Program-made: the position numbers and the translations under genes
From: Listeria cossartiae subsp. cayugensis
Lineage (GTDB): Bacteria > Bacillota > Bacilli > Lactobacillales > Listeriaceae
Direction of reading: 5' to 3'
Length of the DNA stretch: 64,000 nucleotides
NCBI RefSeq assembly: GCF_014229095.1
Contig: NZ_JAARZC010000002.1
Coordinates: forward strand, 1 to 64,000
Part shown: in pieces, positions 24,441 to 34,420 of the stretch
How positions within the stretch are numbered: the first letter of the stretch is position 1
Layout: each line of letters opens with the position of its first letter
The notes under the pieces: model-generated
Seen by the model: the letters and a program-made list of their open reading frames with translations, nothing else
Told to the model about the DNA's origin: nothing
The model's database searches: none

Positions 24441-24577
24441 TATAATTCCCCCTTCATATTGGAGTTTTTTGATATTTCTAACAGTATACACCGTAAAATT
24501 AGTAGAAGCAATTTATTAATCTGATAAAATTCATAGGAATAATGCGGATTGAAGTCTAACTATTAGTATTACTGTGG

Positions 24578-24627
24578 TTAGCCATTAGTTTTTTTGATTA
24601 GCCAAACAGAATCTTTTACTTTATAGT
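24578..24627 (+). promoter_or_regulatory. LysR operator repeats and promoter of the sulfur-compound operon
   Basis: TTAGCCA occurs at 24578-24584 and again exactly 20 bp later (24598-24604). The second copy overlaps a -35 (TAGCCA, 24599-24604) that is 17 nt from a -10 (TATAGT, 24622-24627). Two same-face sites at and just upstream of the -35 suit LysR activation. Confidence 0.5.
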
Positions 24628-24681
24628 ATAGCTAATATCTGAAAACCAAGTAAGTTGATGTGAATTAAAAGGGGCGATTTG

Positions 24682-25227
24682 ATGGGAAAAGTGACAATTA
24701 TTGCTGGGGGAATCAAAACGGAATCTCGACTTACGGGTTTAATCCAACTAGCAGCAAATGAATTAGTAAATAATGGTACGGAAGTGAGAATTATCGAAGT
24801 GCACAAAATTCAGCCAGAAGCTTTAGTGAACGCGGATTTCGCACATCCAGATATTCAGCTCGCGAATAGTGAAGTGGAGAGTAGTTCAGGTGTGATAATC
24901 GCAACACCAATTTTTAAAGCGGCCTATTCGGGTGTGCTAAAAGCCTATTTAGACCTATTGCCACTCAAAGCGTTGAAAGGGAAAGTCGTATTGCCACTCG
25001 GGCTTGGCGGGTCAAATGGTCATTTGTTGGCACTGCAATATGCACTTGATCCAGTTTTAAAAGAGCTTGGAGCTGAAACCATTTTAAAAGGTCAGTTTAC
25101 GGTGGACAAGCAAATTGAACGGCTCGGGGATGGGCTTTATGAAATTGAAGCTACTGCAAAAGAACGACTAGATCTCGCATTAAGCCAATTTATTTCATTA
25201 TTAAATCAAAATTCAGTGGAAGTGTAA
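24682..25227 (+). CDS. NADPH-dependent FMN reductase
   Basis: Flavodoxin-fold FMN reductase of 181 aa (SsuE/ArsH-like family). Strand 1 and loop are TIIAGGIKTESRL (about 5-17) and the flavin region is ATPIFKAAYSGVLKAYLDLLP (about 74-94). It would supply FMNH2 to the two flavin-dependent monooxygenases later in the operon. AAAAGGGG lies 7 nt before ATG 24682; a TTG one codon earlier is less well spaced. First gene of the operon. Confidence 0.85.
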   Translation: MGKVTIIAGGIKTESRLTGLIQLAANELVNNGTEVRIIEVHKIQPEALVNADFAHPDIQLANSEVESSSGVIIATPIFKAAYSGVLKAYLDLLPLKALKGKVVLPLGLGGSNGHLLALQYALDPVLKELGAETILKGQFTVDKQIERLGDGLYEIEATAKERLDLALSQFISLLNQNSVEV

Positions 25228-25242
25228 GGAGGAGAACGGTAA

Positions 25243-25779
25243 ATGACAGAAGATATTTTTAGAGTGGCGACTGTAGAAGATGCGCCAGAGTTTCTGGAAT
25301 TGTTATCAAGTGCTTTTCAATCAGTGAAGGAACTAGGGATTGATTGGCCTTCAACTAATGCAGATTTGACGATGGTAACAGAAAATATTGTGAATTCTTC
25401 TGCGTTTGTTCTAGAACGGGATGGTAAATTAATCTCGACAATTACCGTTCGTTTTCCATGGGAGAGTAGTTCTCCACCTTCCAAATATCCATTTGTTTGG
25501 TGGTTTGCAACGGCTCCAGAACTTGCAGGACAAGGGATTGGCGATAAATTATTAACGTATGTGGAAGAGCGAGTCCTTCGTGATACATTGAAAGCCCCGG
25601 CGCTTACGCTTGGAACATCTGCCAGAAAACACCCGTGGCTGCTTGATATGTATTTGCGCCGTGGTTATGAAGTTTATTTTGAACATGAAGAAGACGGTGA
25701 TGTTGGCGTGATGATGCGGAAAATCTTAATTCCAGAAAAATTCGACGCCGCGTTACTTGGAATACCTAGCTGGACATAA
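25243..25779 (+). CDS. ytmI: GNAT-family N-acetyltransferase (YtmI-like)
   Basis: Acetyltransferase of 178 aa. The acetyl-CoA loop is in ELAGQGIGDKLLTYVEE (about 93-110), then a C-terminal strand-helix unit. In B. subtilis the ytm operon enzyme N-acetylates S-substituted cysteines before oxidative cleavage; the same role is inferred from operon position. AAGGAGGAGAACGGTAA precedes the ATG. Confidence 0.75.
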   Translation: MTEDIFRVATVEDAPEFLELLSSAFQSVKELGIDWPSTNADLTMVTENIVNSSAFVLERDGKLISTITVRFPWESSSPPSKYPFVWWFATAPELAGQGIGDKLLTYVEERVLRDTLKAPALTLGTSARKHPWLLDMYLRRGYEVYFEHEEDGDVGVMMRKILIPEKFDAALLGIPSWT

Positions 25780-25794
25780 AAAGGGGGAAAAAGG

Positions 25795-26604
25795 ATGAAA
25801 AAGAAATACGGGATTTTAGCACTGGCACTCACGGCGGTATTAACATTAGGCGCATGTGGAGCAGGAGATGAACCAGAAGCAGCCAATGAAAAAGTACAAA
25901 CAATCACGGTCGGAACAGGGACGCAATTTCCAAATGTCTGCTTTTTAGATGAAAATGGCAAATTGACTGGCTATGATGTCGAACTAGTGAAAGAAATCGA
26001 TAAACGTTTGCCAGGCTATAAGTTCAAATTTAAAACGATGGATTTTTCCAATTTACTCGTTAGCCTTGGTGCTGGAAAAGTGGATATTGTCGCGCATCAA
26101 ATGGAAAAAAGCAAAGAACGTGAGAAGAAATTTTTATTTAATGATGTAGCGTATAATAATTTCCCGTTGCAGTTGACGGTACTAGATAGTAACAACAGCA
26201 TCAATAGCACAAAAGATTTAGCTGGAAAACGCGTTATCACAAGTGCCACTTCAAACGGCGCACTAATTTTGAAGAAAATTAATGAAGAACAAGGTAATAA
26301 TTTTGAAATTGCGTATGAAGGGCAAGGATCAAATGACGCAGCGAACCAACTAAAAACAGGTCGCGCTGATGCAACGATTTCCACACCATTTGCAGTTGAT
26401 TTCCAAAATAAAACGAGTGCAATCAAAGAAAAAGTAGTTGGCGATGTTTTATCTAATGCGAAAGTATATTTCATGCTTGGAAAAGATGAAACAAAACTGA
26501 GTAAAGACGTAGATAAGGCGCTGCAGTCCATTATTGACGACGGGACCTTAAAAAAATTAAGTGAAAAATGGCTTGGTGCGGATTATTCAAAAGAACAATA
26601 TTAA
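25795..26604 (+). CDS. tcyK: Amino-acid ABC transporter substrate-binding lipoprotein (TcyK-like)
   Basis: Extracellular lipoprotein of 269 aa, solute-binding protein family 3. A signal peptide ends in the lipobox LGAC (Cys21). The mature part carries TVGTGTQFPNVCFLDENGKLTGYDVEL, the amino-acid-binding start of the fold. In B. subtilis the matching operon has two such proteins (TcyJ, TcyK) for cystine and related sulfur compounds; here only one is present. GGGGGAAAAAGG precedes the ATG. Confidence 0.85.
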   Translation: MKKKYGILALALTAVLTLGACGAGDEPEAANEKVQTITVGTGTQFPNVCFLDENGKLTGYDVELVKEIDKRLPGYKFKFKTMDFSNLLVSLGAGKVDIVAHQMEKSKEREKKFLFNDVAYNNFPLQLTVLDSNNSINSTKDLAGKRVITSATSNGALILKKINEEQGNNFEIAYEGQGSNDAANQLKTGRADATISTPFAVDFQNKTSAIKEKVVGDVLSNAKVYFMLGKDETKLSKDVDKALQSIIDDGTLKKLSEKWLGADYSKEQY

Positions 26605-26625
26605 AAGAGGGAGAGTGCCATCAAA

Positions 26626-27342
26626 ATGGATAAAGCGTTCGATGTGAAAATGATTGCTGATTTTATTCCAACGTTAGCTGGTTATTTACCGATTACGTTG
26701 TATATTTTGGCACTCTCGCTTATTTTCGGTTTTATATTAGGCGTAATTTTATCGTTACCCCGAATTTACAAGATTCCGGTTTTGAATCAATTTGCGCGAG
26801 TGTATATTTCGTTTTTCCGTGGGACACCGATTATGGTGCAATTATTTATTGTTTTCTACGGAATTCCGGCGCTTTCCAGTGTTTTTGGGATTGATTTATC
26901 CCAAATGGATCCACTTTATGCCGCGATTGCAACCTATGCGTTAAGTAGTGCGGCGACGATTGCAGAAGTGATTCGCGCTGGGGTAAATAGTGTGGATGCT
27001 GGGCAGGCCGAAGCAGCTTATAGTGTTGGGCTAAACGGGCGTCAGACATTTTTGCGGATTATTTTGCCACAAGCGTTGTATCAAGCGTTACCGAATTTCG
27101 GAAATTTAGTCATTGGCTATTTGAAAGATACATCGCTCGCGTTTTCGATAGGGGTGATGGATATGTCGGGAAGAGGACAAACCTTAATAACCCTGAGCAA
27201 TCACGCGCTGGAAGTCTATATTTCGCTATCGATTATTTACTATATTACAGCCGTCTTACTTGAATATTCCTTCAAATGGATTGAAAAACGAGTCAAAAAG
27301 GAAAATACCAGATTTACAAGTGTTTTCGATATAGAACTGTAA
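26626..27342 (+). CDS. tcyL: Amino-acid ABC transporter permease (TcyL-like)
   Basis: Membrane permease of 238 aa with five hydrophobic segments of the His/Glu/Gln family. [20 protein letters not shown] (about 61-80) is the family signature near helix 2. The EAA loop [26 protein letters not shown] (about 125-150) contacts the ATPase. It pairs with the next permease to form a heterodimer. A weak GAGGGAGAG ribosome site lies 11 nt before the ATG. Confidence 0.85.
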   Translation: MDKAFDVKMIADFIPTLAGYLPITLYILALSLIFGFILGVILSLPRIYKIPVLNQFARVYISFFRGTPIMVQLFIVFYGIPALSSVFGIDLSQMDPLYAAIATYALSSAATIAEVIRAGVNSVDAGQAEAAYSVGLNGRQTFLRIILPQALYQALPNFGNLVIGYLKDTSLAFSIGVMDMSGRGQTLITLSNHALEVYISLSIIYYITAVLLEYSFKWIEKRVKKENTRFTSVFDIEL

Positions 27343-27355
27343 AGGAGAGATGATG

Positions 27356-28063
27356 ATGCCGCTTGATGTGCCTTTTATTGGAACAGCCGTAATGGCAATG
27401 CTAAAAACGATACCACTAACACTTGCGATGACCTTCTTTCCGATACTGTTCGGTTTTATTATCGCAATTGGCTTGACGCTGATTCGGATGTATCATATAC
27501 GTTTTTTAGAACCAATTGCTAAGTTTTATGTTTCCTTTTTTCGAAGTACGCCAGCAATTTTGCATATTATGTTAATTTACCTAGGAATTCCACTGGTTGT
27601 TGATTTTTTAAGAAAGTCATTTGATTTAGGCATATCTGCGAATAAAATTCCGGTTGTGATTTTTGTGATTATCGCACTATCTTTCACGGCGGGGGCCTAC
27701 CTCACCGAGATTTTGCGTTCTGGCATCATTGCAGTTGATATTGGGCAAATGGAAGCTGCGTACTCCATGGGTTACACGCATGGTCAAGCGATTCGGAAGG
27801 TTCTGTTGCCGCAAGCTTTTATGATTGCTCTGCCGAATTTCACCAATTTATGCATTGGATTTTTACATACTACATCCATCGCAGCTATCGTCGCAGTCCC
27901 CGAAATCACAGGAATGGCAACGATTGTAGCATCCGACAATTACGCGTTTCTCGAAGCATTTATTGGTGCCGCACTCATTTATTGGTTTTTAACTATGTTG
28001 ATTGAAGCAATTAATTATATTTTGGAAAAGAATATCGCTAAATACCAAGGAGGGGCAGTATGA
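27356..28063 (+). CDS. tcyM: Amino-acid ABC transporter permease (TcyM-like)
   Basis: Second permease of 235 aa. It has the same signature ([21 protein letters not shown]) and EAA loop ([25 protein letters not shown]). Three ATG codons run together after AAAGGAGAG; the third (27356) has the best spacing and is used, with 27350 and 27353 as alternatives. Its TGA stop overlaps the ATG of the ATPase gene. Confidence 0.85.
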   Translation: MPLDVPFIGTAVMAMLKTIPLTLAMTFFPILFGFIIAIGLTLIRMYHIRFLEPIAKFYVSFFRSTPAILHIMLIYLGIPLVVDFLRKSFDLGISANKIPVVIFVIIALSFTAGAYLTEILRSGIIAVDIGQMEAAYSMGYTHGQAIRKVLLPQAFMIALPNFTNLCIGFLHTTSIAAIVAVPEITGMATIVASDNYAFLEAFIGAALIYWFLTMLIEAINYILEKNIAKYQGGAV

Positions 28064-28839
28064 TTACCATTAAAAATATTCAAAAAAGCTTTGGCGAAAA
28101 TCAGGTTTTAAAAGGAATTGATTTAACCGTGAAAAAAGGAGAAGTAGTAACGATTCTCGGTCCAAGTGGATCAGGGAAAACGACCTTTTTACGTTGCTTA
28201 AACTTACTGGAACGACCCGAAAATGGCGAAATTTCGATGCATGACCAAATAATTAACTGCAAGAAACCAAGCAAGAAAGAAGTGTTGCAACTGCGAAAAA
28301 ATACCGCGATGGTTTTTCAACAATATAATCTCTTTTCGCATAAAACGGTCATTCAAAATGTGATGGAAGGACTAACCGTTGCGAGAAAAATCCCGAAAAA
28401 AGCAGCGCGCGAAATTGCCGAACGCGAGCTCACGAAAGTAGGATTAGCAGATAAATACAGTGCTTATCCTTCCCAACTTTCTGGTGGACAAAAACAACGC
28501 GTTGGCATTGCGCGAGCACTTGCGATTAATCCGGATGTCATTTTATTTGATGAACCAACAGCCGCACTGGATCCAGAACTTGTCGGTGAAGTTTTAGAAG
28601 TGATGCTAGAGATTGCGCGGGCGGGAGCGACAATGATAGTTGTTACACACGAAATGGAGTTCGCGAAACGGGTCGCGGATCAAGTCGTTTTCATGGACGG
28701 GGGATTAATTGTCGAACAAGGCACGCCTGACGAAGTATTCAATCATACAAAAGAAGAACGAACTAAACGCTTTTTACACCGAGTTTCAGCGGATTATTTA
28801 TATGAAATCAAAGAAGTGAAAAAGGAGCGTGTCATATGA
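28060..28839 (+). CDS. tcyN: Amino-acid ABC transporter ATP-binding protein (TcyN-like)
   Basis: ATPase of 259 aa energising the uptake system. Walker A is GPSGSGKT (about 34-41), the signature is LSGGQKQR (about 140), Walker B is [12 protein letters not shown] (about 160-171), and the switch histidine is in [12 protein letters not shown] overlaps link it to the genes on both sides, so translation is coupled through permease, ATPase and monooxygenase. Confidence 0.88.
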   Translation: MITIKNIQKSFGENQVLKGIDLTVKKGEVVTILGPSGSGKTTFLRCLNLLERPENGEISMHDQIINCKKPSKKEVLQLRKNTAMVFQQYNLFSHKTVIQNVMEGLTVARKIPKKAAREIAERELTKVGLADKYSAYPSQLSGGQKQRVGIARALAINPDVILFDEPTAALDPELVGEVLEVMLEIARAGATMIVVTHEMEFAKRVADQVVFMDGGLIVEQGTPDEVFNHTKEERTKRFLHRVSADYLYEIKEVKKERVI

Positions 28840-29831
28840 CCATTCGATTGAGCATTTTGGATCAAAGTATTATTAATCCGGGCGAGCACCCAAGTGAAAC
28901 TTTGCAAAATACTGTAGAACTTGCGCAACTCGCGGAACAACTTGGCTATTATCGCTTTTGGGTTGCGGAACATCATAATTCAGACGAAATAGCAGGGGCT
29001 GCGCCGGAAGTACTGCTTGGATATATCGCTGCAAAAACGAATACCATCAAGCTTGCATCTGGCGGGATAATGCTCCAACACTACAGCCCTTATAAAGTTG
29101 CCGAACAATTTCATGTGCTAGCAAATTTAGCGCCAGACCGGATTTCGCTTGGAGTCGGAAAAGCACCAGGCGGATTCCAACCAGCAACCGATGCCCTCCA
29201 AAAAGACTTTGCCAAACCAGTCCGAACCTTCGATGCTAAATTGGCAGAATTAGTTGAGCTGATTTCGCATAAATCACCCACCGCTATCGCAGCAAAACCA
29301 CTTCCAGCAACTAATCCAGAAATCTTTTTACTCGGAGGGAGTACGGCGAGCGCGAAACAAGCCGCTGAGCTAGGAATTTCCTTTGTTTTCGCTTATTTTA
29401 TTAACGGAGAAGAGAGCGTCTTGAAAGAAGCGCGCGAAACCTTTGATGAATACCAAATTAATCCAAAAGCCAGTTTTCAATTAGCGCCTATTGTCGTAGT
29501 CGCGGAAACCAAAATCGCGGCAGACCGACATATTCCTGAGCGAGAATCAATCAAAGTCGAGCTTGCAGACGGACGGAGGGTTAATGTCGGATCGCGCGAA
29601 CAAGCGGAAGCCTACGTAAAAGATATCGACCAAACATATCAGTTTATTACCCAACGAATTGGCGCAATCACAGGAACAAAACAAGAAGTCGGAACAGAGA
29701 TCAAACGACTTTCAGCAGAATATAATATCCAAGATTTTGTCATTTTAACACCAATTAAATCAACTGAAATCAAGCGTTATTCATACCAATTATTAAGTGA
29801 ATCAATAAAGGAGGAAGTTGTTCATGGCTAA
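28836..29831 (+). CDS. ytmO: Luciferase-like flavin monooxygenase (YtmO-like)
   Basis: Bacterial-luciferase-fold FMNH2-dependent monooxygenase of 331 aa. The N-terminal strand [13 protein letters not shown] and the active-site segment [30 protein letters not shown] (about 37-66) are typical of the MsnO8/YtmO group. The inferred role is oxidation of an S-substituted cysteine derivative, with FMNH2 from the first operon gene. ATGA overlap with the ATPase gene. Confidence 0.82.
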   Translation: MTIRLSILDQSIINPGEHPSETLQNTVELAQLAEQLGYYRFWVAEHHNSDEIAGAAPEVLLGYIAAKTNTIKLASGGIMLQHYSPYKVAEQFHVLANLAPDRISLGVGKAPGGFQPATDALQKDFAKPVRTFDAKLAELVELISHKSPTAIAAKPLPATNPEIFLLGGSTASAKQAAELGISFVFAYFINGEESVLKEARETFDEYQINPKASFQLAPIVVVAETKIAADRHIPERESIKVELADGRRVNVGSREQAEAYVKDIDQTYQFITQRIGAITGTKQEVGTEIKRLSAEYNIQDFVILTPIKSTEIKRYSYQLLSESIKEEVVHG

Positions 29832-30090
29832 TGTCGTTGTTTGGAGTAAAGTAGGGTGTCATTATTGTAAAGATGTGAAAGATTATTTAACTGAGCAAAA
29901 AATTGTCTTCCAAGATATCGACGTTACCGACCATGATTATTTGCGAGAAGTACTGCAAGCGAAATACGGCATTCGCCATGTTCCAGTCGTAGAAATTGGC
30001 GACATTGAAAAAGGGACTTACCAAGCGGTCGTAGAAATCGGCATCGACCATTTAGAAAAAGCATTATTTGAAAAGGAGGAAGTAAAATGA
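29824..30090 (+). CDS. ytnI: Glutaredoxin-like protein (YtnI-like)
   Basis: Thioredoxin-fold protein of 88 aa with the redox motif CHYC in [15 protein letters not shown] (Cys12 and Cys15) and a cis-Pro segment [14 protein letters not shown] (29812-29817 region) is 9 nt before ATG 29824; a TTG two codons earlier is too close. It overlaps the end of ytmO and the start of ytnJ. The small redox partner is also kept in the B. subtilis operon. Confidence 0.82.
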   Translation: MANVVVWSKVGCHYCKDVKDYLTEQKIVFQDIDVTDHDYLREVLQAKYGIRHVPVVEIGDIEKGTYQAVVEIGIDHLEKALFEKEEVK

Positions 30091-31409
30091 CTAGAAAAGA
30101 AACAATCCAGTTCGGCGCAATCATCCACGGCGTTGGCGGAACAACAGACGGTTGGCGCCATCCGGACATTAACCCAGCAGCAAGTACGGATTTAGATTTT
30201 TATAAAACTCGTGCTAAAATTGCGGAACAAGGACTATTTAGCTTTGTATTTATTGCAGATGGTCTTTTTATTTCCGAAAAATCGATTCCGCATTTTCTTA
30301 ACCGTTTTGAACCAATTACGATTTTATCGGCATTAGCTGAGTCTACGAAAAACATTGGCCTTGTTGGGACATTTTCGACTTCATTTACAGAACCATTCAC
30401 ACTCGCAAGACAACTTTCATCCCTCGATCATATTAGCGGCGGTCGAGCAGGATGGAATCTAGTCACTTCTCCGCAAGAAGGTGCCGCGCGAAACCATAGC
30501 AAGAAAAATCTCCCAACCCACAGCGACCGCTACACCATTGCGGCAGAACATTTAAAAGTGGTTCGTGGGCTCTGGAATTCGTGGGAAGACGATGCGTTTA
30601 CTTATAATAAAGCAACCGGTGAATTTTTTAATCCTGAAAAATTACATCGCTTAAATCATCAAGGTGATTATTTTCAAGTCGAAGGTCCATTAAATATCGG
30701 GCGCTCCAAACAAGGCGAACCAGTCGTTTTTCAAGCAGGCGCCTCCAGTACAGGACGCGATTTCGCTGCTCAAAATGCAGAAGCTATTTTTACGCATTCC
30801 GATTCCTTAGAAGAAGCTGTCGAATTTTATCAAGATGTGAAAACTCGCGCCGAAAAAGCTGGTAGAAATGCAGCAGAAATCCGGATTTTCCCGGGAATTA
30901 GCCCGATAGTTGCCGATACTTTGGAAGAAGCAGAAGCTAAATATACTGAATTTGCCAATCTTATTCCAATAGAAAATGCCGTCACTTATCTAGCACGCTA
31001 TTTCGATGACTATGATTTAAGCCAATTCGATTTGGATGAACCATTCCCGGACCTTGGCGATATTGGCAAAAATGCTTTTCAAAGTACTACAGATCGAATC
31101 AAAAAAGAAGCCAAAGAACGTCAGCTAACCCTTCGCCAAGTAGCGACCGAAGCAGCAACACCAAAAACACCTTTCATCGGAACAAAAGAACAAGTAGCCG
31201 ATTTAATTGAAGTTTGGTTTCAAAATGAGGCCGCGGATGGCTTCATTATCGCATCCGACATTCCCGGAACGTTTGAAACTTTTGTCGAACAAGTTATTCC
31301 ACTTTTACAAAGTCGCGGCTTGTACCGAAACGAATACCCAGCGACAACACTAAGAGGTAACCTCGGCTTAACGATACCCCAAAATAAACAAGCCGTCGAA
31401 ACTAAATAA
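30087..31409 (+). CDS. ytnJ: Flavin-dependent monooxygenase (NtaA/SnaA family, YtnJ-like)
   Basis: FMNH2-dependent monooxygenase of 440 aa, family of nitrilotriacetate and pristinamycin IIA monooxygenases. [17 protein letters not shown] (about 12-28) and the [21 protein letters not shown] segment (about 114-134) are family hallmarks. In B. subtilis YtnJ oxidises N-acetylated S-substituted cysteines (S-(2-succino)cysteine salvage). The same is inferred here. Last gene of the operon, coupled to ytnI by ATGA. Confidence 0.85.
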   Translation: MTRKETIQFGAIIHGVGGTTDGWRHPDINPAASTDLDFYKTRAKIAEQGLFSFVFIADGLFISEKSIPHFLNRFEPITILSALAESTKNIGLVGTFSTSFTEPFTLARQLSSLDHISGGRAGWNLVTSPQEGAARNHSKKNLPTHSDRYTIAAEHLKVVRGLWNSWEDDAFTYNKATGEFFNPEKLHRLNHQGDYFQVEGPLNIGRSKQGEPVVFQAGASSTGRDFAAQNAEAIFTHSDSLEEAVEFYQDVKTRAEKAGRNAAEIRIFPGISPIVADTLEEAEAKYTEFANLIPIENAVTYLARYFDDYDLSQFDLDEPFPDLGDIGKNAFQSTTDRIKKEAKERQLTLRQVATEAATPKTPFIGTKEQVADLIEVWFQNEAADGFIIASDIPGTFETFVEQVIPLLQSRGLYRNEYPATTLRGNLGLTIPQNKQAVETK

Positions 31410-31418
31410 TAGAAAGAA

Positions 31419-31459
31419 AACGGAGCGCCTTTGAGGAAGCTTCGTTTTTTTGTTACAAT
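31419..31459 (+). promoter_or_regulatory. Terminator of the sulfur operon overlapping the promoter of the pseudouridine synthase gene
   Basis: AACGGAGC (31419-31426) pairs with GCTTCGTT (31439-31446), one G-T pair, then a T run to 31451. TTGAGG (31431-31436), 17 nt and TACAAT (31454-31459) form a promoter whose -35 lies in the terminator loop. Confidence 0.65.
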
Positions 31460-31481
31460 AAAAGAAAAAAGGAGCTAAACC

Positions 31482-32183
31482 ATGCGCTTAGATAAATTAT
31501 TGTCCCATACAGGTTTCGGGAGTCGAAAAGAAGTGAAACCACTGCTTAAATCAGGGGCAGTTGTCGTTAATGGCACAATCCAGAAAGACAGCAAAACCCA
31601 AGTAAATCCCGACAAAGATCAAATAACTGTCCACGGAACCCCAGTCGTTTACCAAGAATTCGTCTATTTCATGCTCCACAAACCACAAAATGTCGTGAGC
31701 GCAACCGAGGATAATGTGTCAGAAACCGTCATCGATTTGCTCGCTCAAGAAGACACGCTTACAGATCCGTTCCCAGTGGGCAGGTTAGACAAAGATACAG
31801 AAGGTTTGCTGATTATAACGAACGATGGCACCCTCGCGCACAATTTGCTCTCGCCTAAAAAGCATATAGATAAAACATACTATGCTAAAATTGATGGTGA
31901 TGTTACGGCCGAGGATGTAGAAGCTTTCGCTGCCGGAATCGAACTCGACGATGGCTACACTTGCAAACCAGCACGCTTAGAAATTATCACACCAAACGAA
32001 ATAAAAGTAACTATCCAAGAAGGCAAATTCCACCAAGTAAAAAGAATGTTCGCCGCTCGAGGAAAAACAGTCAGCTATTTAAAACGAATTTCGATGGGAA
32101 ATTTACAATTAGATGAGTCACTTGCACTCGGTGAATACCGCCCATTAACCGAAGCAGAACTAGCTATCCTCCAAAATAAATAA
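31482..32183 (+). CDS. RsuA-family pseudouridine synthase
   Basis: RNA-modifying enzyme of 233 aa. An N-terminal S4 RNA-binding domain (about 1-60, MRLDKLLSHTGFGSRKEV) precedes the RsuA/RluB catalytic domain with GRLDKDTEGLLIITNDG (about 101-117), whose Asp is the nucleophile. The target is probably 16S rRNA position 516, as in RsuA. AAAAAAGGAGCTAAACC precedes the ATG. Single gene with its own promoter and terminator. Confidence 0.88.
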   Translation: MRLDKLLSHTGFGSRKEVKPLLKSGAVVVNGTIQKDSKTQVNPDKDQITVHGTPVVYQEFVYFMLHKPQNVVSATEDNVSETVIDLLAQEDTLTDPFPVGRLDKDTEGLLIITNDGTLAHNLLSPKKHIDKTYYAKIDGDVTAEDVEAFAAGIELDDGYTCKPARLEIITPNEIKVTIQEGKFHQVKRMFAARGKTVSYLKRISMGNLQLDESLALGEYRPLTEAELAILQNK

Positions 32184-32187
32184 ACCT

Positions 32188-32232
32188 AAACGAAAATTTT
32201 CTTCCTAAAAAGAAGTGGATTTTCGTTTTTTA
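32188..32232 (+). terminator. Terminator of the pseudouridine synthase gene
   Basis: AAACGAAAAT (32188-32197) pairs with ATTTTCGTTT (32219-32228), and an inner CTTC/GAAG stem is present. A T run follows. Confidence 0.85.
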
Positions 32233-32234
32233 GT

Positions 32235-32263
32235 TTGCAAAAGAAAGCATTTACATATATAAT
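32235..32263 (+). promoter_or_regulatory. Promoter of psuK-psuG
   Basis: TTGCAA (32235-32240), 17 nt, TATAAT (32258-32263): close to the sigma-A consensus. It lies inside the upstream extension of the psuK reading frame, which rules out starts before about 32270. Confidence 0.8.
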
Positions 32264-32315
32264 AAACATGTGTTTGAAATTAAAACAAAAGTTTGGAATG
32301 GAGGTGCATTATATC

Positions 32316-33434
32316 GTGGAGAATAATAAAGCGAAAATGAACGAAAAGGAAGAGATAATTTTCAATTCCATCCGTAAAAATCCTTACATTTCTCAACAAG
32401 AACTTGCTGATATCCTTGATTTATCGAGACCGACAGTAGCGAACCTCATTTCCGGCCTGATTAAAAAAGGTCGTATTTTAGGAAAAGCCTATATTTTAAA
32501 TGAAGCCAAACAAATTGTTTGTATAGGTGGAGCGAATGTTGATCGGAAGTTTTATATTAAAGACAAGGCCCAACTAGCTACATCAAACCCAGTGCGCTCA
32601 ACACAAAGTGCTGGCGGAGTCGCTAGAAATGTTGGTGAAAACCTTGGCCGCCTTGGAAAAGAAGTTATACTACTCACTGCTTGTGGAACAGATTCCGATT
32701 GGGAAGCTGTTAAAAGTGCCAGTAATACATATATGAACTTAGATTATGTCACGGCATTCCCGAGCATCGCAACAGGTTCTTATACAGCAGTACTCGAAAA
32801 CAACGGAGATTTGCTCGTTGCACTAGCGGACATGGATGCATACGACCACCTAACCCCAGATGTGCTTGCAAAAAATGAAGGCTTGCTGAGTCAAGCAAGT
32901 GCCATCATTGCCGATTTGAATTGTCCGAAAGAAACATTAGAATATCTTGGCAGTTTCGCTGAGATTAACTCGATTCCATTAGTCCTAGTTCCTGTGTCTT
33001 CACCAAAAATGTCTCATTTACCAGAACGGCTTGATCACGTAACATGGCTAATCTGCAACCGAGATGAATCAGAAACGCACCTAGGAATGACTATCGAAAA
33101 TGATGATGACTGGCGCTTAGCTGCACAAAAATGGTTAGATTTAGGCGTGAAAAATGTCATCGTCACAAATGGCAGTAAAGGCGCAGTTGCAGCAAATAAA
33201 GCAGAAGGCATCATTTTTGAACCAGCAATTGTGATTGAAAATATTGTCGATGTTACTGGAGCAGGAGACGCATTTTGCTCCGCGGTTATCTACGCATGGC
33301 TAGAAGGAAAAGCGTTACAAGAAATTTTAAAAGCGGGAAGTGTAAATGCTGCACGAACACTCGAATCTGAGTACACTGTTCGTCAAAATTTATCCACATC
33401 CCAACTACAAAAAGATCTGGAGGAATTCAAATGA
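32316..33434 (+). CDS. psuK: Pseudouridine kinase (PfkB family) with N-terminal winged HTH
   Basis: 372-aa fusion. Residues about 1-65 form a MarR/Lrp-like winged helix ([28 protein letters not shown]). Residues about 70-372 are a PfkB-type sugar kinase with the C-terminal signature [17 protein letters not shown]. With the psuG product it would phosphorylate pseudouridine and split it to uracil and ribose-5-phosphate. GTG at 32316 follows GGAGGTG at the right distance and lies after the promoter; ATG 32338 is an alternative. The stop overlaps the psuG ATG. The HTH suggests a kinase that also regulates its own gene. Confidence 0.85.
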   Translation: MENNKAKMNEKEEIIFNSIRKNPYISQQELADILDLSRPTVANLISGLIKKGRILGKAYILNEAKQIVCIGGANVDRKFYIKDKAQLATSNPVRSTQSAGGVARNVGENLGRLGKEVILLTACGTDSDWEAVKSASNTYMNLDYVTAFPSIATGSYTAVLENNGDLLVALADMDAYDHLTPDVLAKNEGLLSQASAIIADLNCPKETLEYLGSFAEINSIPLVLVPVSSPKMSHLPERLDHVTWLICNRDESETHLGMTIENDDDWRLAAQKWLDLGVKNVIVTNGSKGAVAANKAEGIIFEPAIVIENIVDVTGAGDAFCSAVIYAWLEGKALQEILKAGSVNAARTLESEYTVRQNLSTSQLQKDLEEFK

Positions 33435-34342
33435 AAAATTATCTATCATTATCCGAGGAAGTAAAACAAGCAAAAGCAGAAGGAAAAGCAATCGTTGCCC
33501 TAGAATCTACTATTATCTCTCACGGTATGCCTTATCCACAAAACGTGGAAATGGCGCGTGACGTGGAACAAATTATTCGCGATAACGGCGCAGTACCAGC
33601 CACAATCGCTTTAATTGACGGGAAAATTAAAATCGGACTTTCTGATGAAGAATTAGAACTATTCGCTAAAAGCAGCAATGTAGCAAAAGTTTCTCGTCGT
33701 GATATCGGTTACCTTATTGCAACGAAACAACTAGGTGCAACAACTGTAGCAGCAACAATGATTTGTGCTGAATTAGCAGAAATTGGCATCTTTGTAACTG
33801 GCGGAATTGGCGGCGTTCACCGTGGTGCCGAAACAACAATGGACGTTTCAGCTGACTTAGAAGAATTGGCAAAAACCAATGTTGCTGTAGTTTGTGCCGG
33901 AGCTAAATCAATTCTAGACTTAAACTTAACAATGGAATACCTAGAAACGAAAGGCGTTCCAGTAATTGGTTACCAAACAGACGTACTTCCTGCATTTTAC
34001 ACACGTTCAAGCGATGTAGAATTAACATTACGCGCAGATAATCCAGAAGTTATCGCAGAATCCCTTAAAGCAAAATGGGATCTTCAAATCGAGGGCGGCG
34101 CAGTAATTACAAATCCTATCCCAGAAGAATTCGCGATGGACGAAAAAGTAATTAACGACGTAATCCACACAGCGCTTAAAGAAGCAGAAGAAAACCACAT
34201 CCATGGAAAAGACGTGACACCATTCCTACTTGGAAAAGTAAAAGAACTAACAGATGGTAAGAGCCTTGAAGCAAACATCGAACTAGTAAAACACAATGCA
34301 TTAATCGGCACCCAAATCGCCGTAGCTTATCAAAACATTTAA
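33431..34342 (+). CDS. psuG: Pseudouridine-5'-phosphate glycosidase
   Basis: PsuG/IndA-family enzyme of 303 aa that cleaves pseudouridine 5'-phosphate to uracil and ribose 5-phosphate. Family segments are [16 protein letters not shown] (about 23-38), the glycine-rich [25 protein letters not shown], and [12 protein letters not shown] with the catalytic-type Lys (about 160). AGGAGG-like GGAGG precedes the ATG inside the end of psuK (ATGA overlap). Confidence 0.92.
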   Translation: MKNYLSLSEEVKQAKAEGKAIVALESTIISHGMPYPQNVEMARDVEQIIRDNGAVPATIALIDGKIKIGLSDEELELFAKSSNVAKVSRRDIGYLIATKQLGATTVAATMICAELAEIGIFVTGGIGGVHRGAETTMDVSADLEELAKTNVAVVCAGAKSILDLNLTMEYLETKGVPVIGYQTDVLPAFYTRSSDVELTLRADNPEVIAESLKAKWDLQIEGGAVITNPIPEEFAMDEKVINDVIHTALKEAEENHIHGKDVTPFLLGKVKELTDGKSLEANIELVKHNALIGTQIAVAYQNI

Positions 34343-34351
34343 TAACACAAG

Positions 34352-34382
34352 AGCTGTCGCCTACATATGGTGACAGCTTTTT
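34352..34382 (+). terminator. Terminator of psuK-psuG
   Basis: AGCTGTCGCC pairs with GGTGACAGCT (10 bp, one G-T pair) around a 7-nt loop, followed by Ts. Confidence 0.85.
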
Positions 34383-34420
34383 ATGTTAAAATGAAACATA
34401 AATAAAGGGGGAAAAACCAA

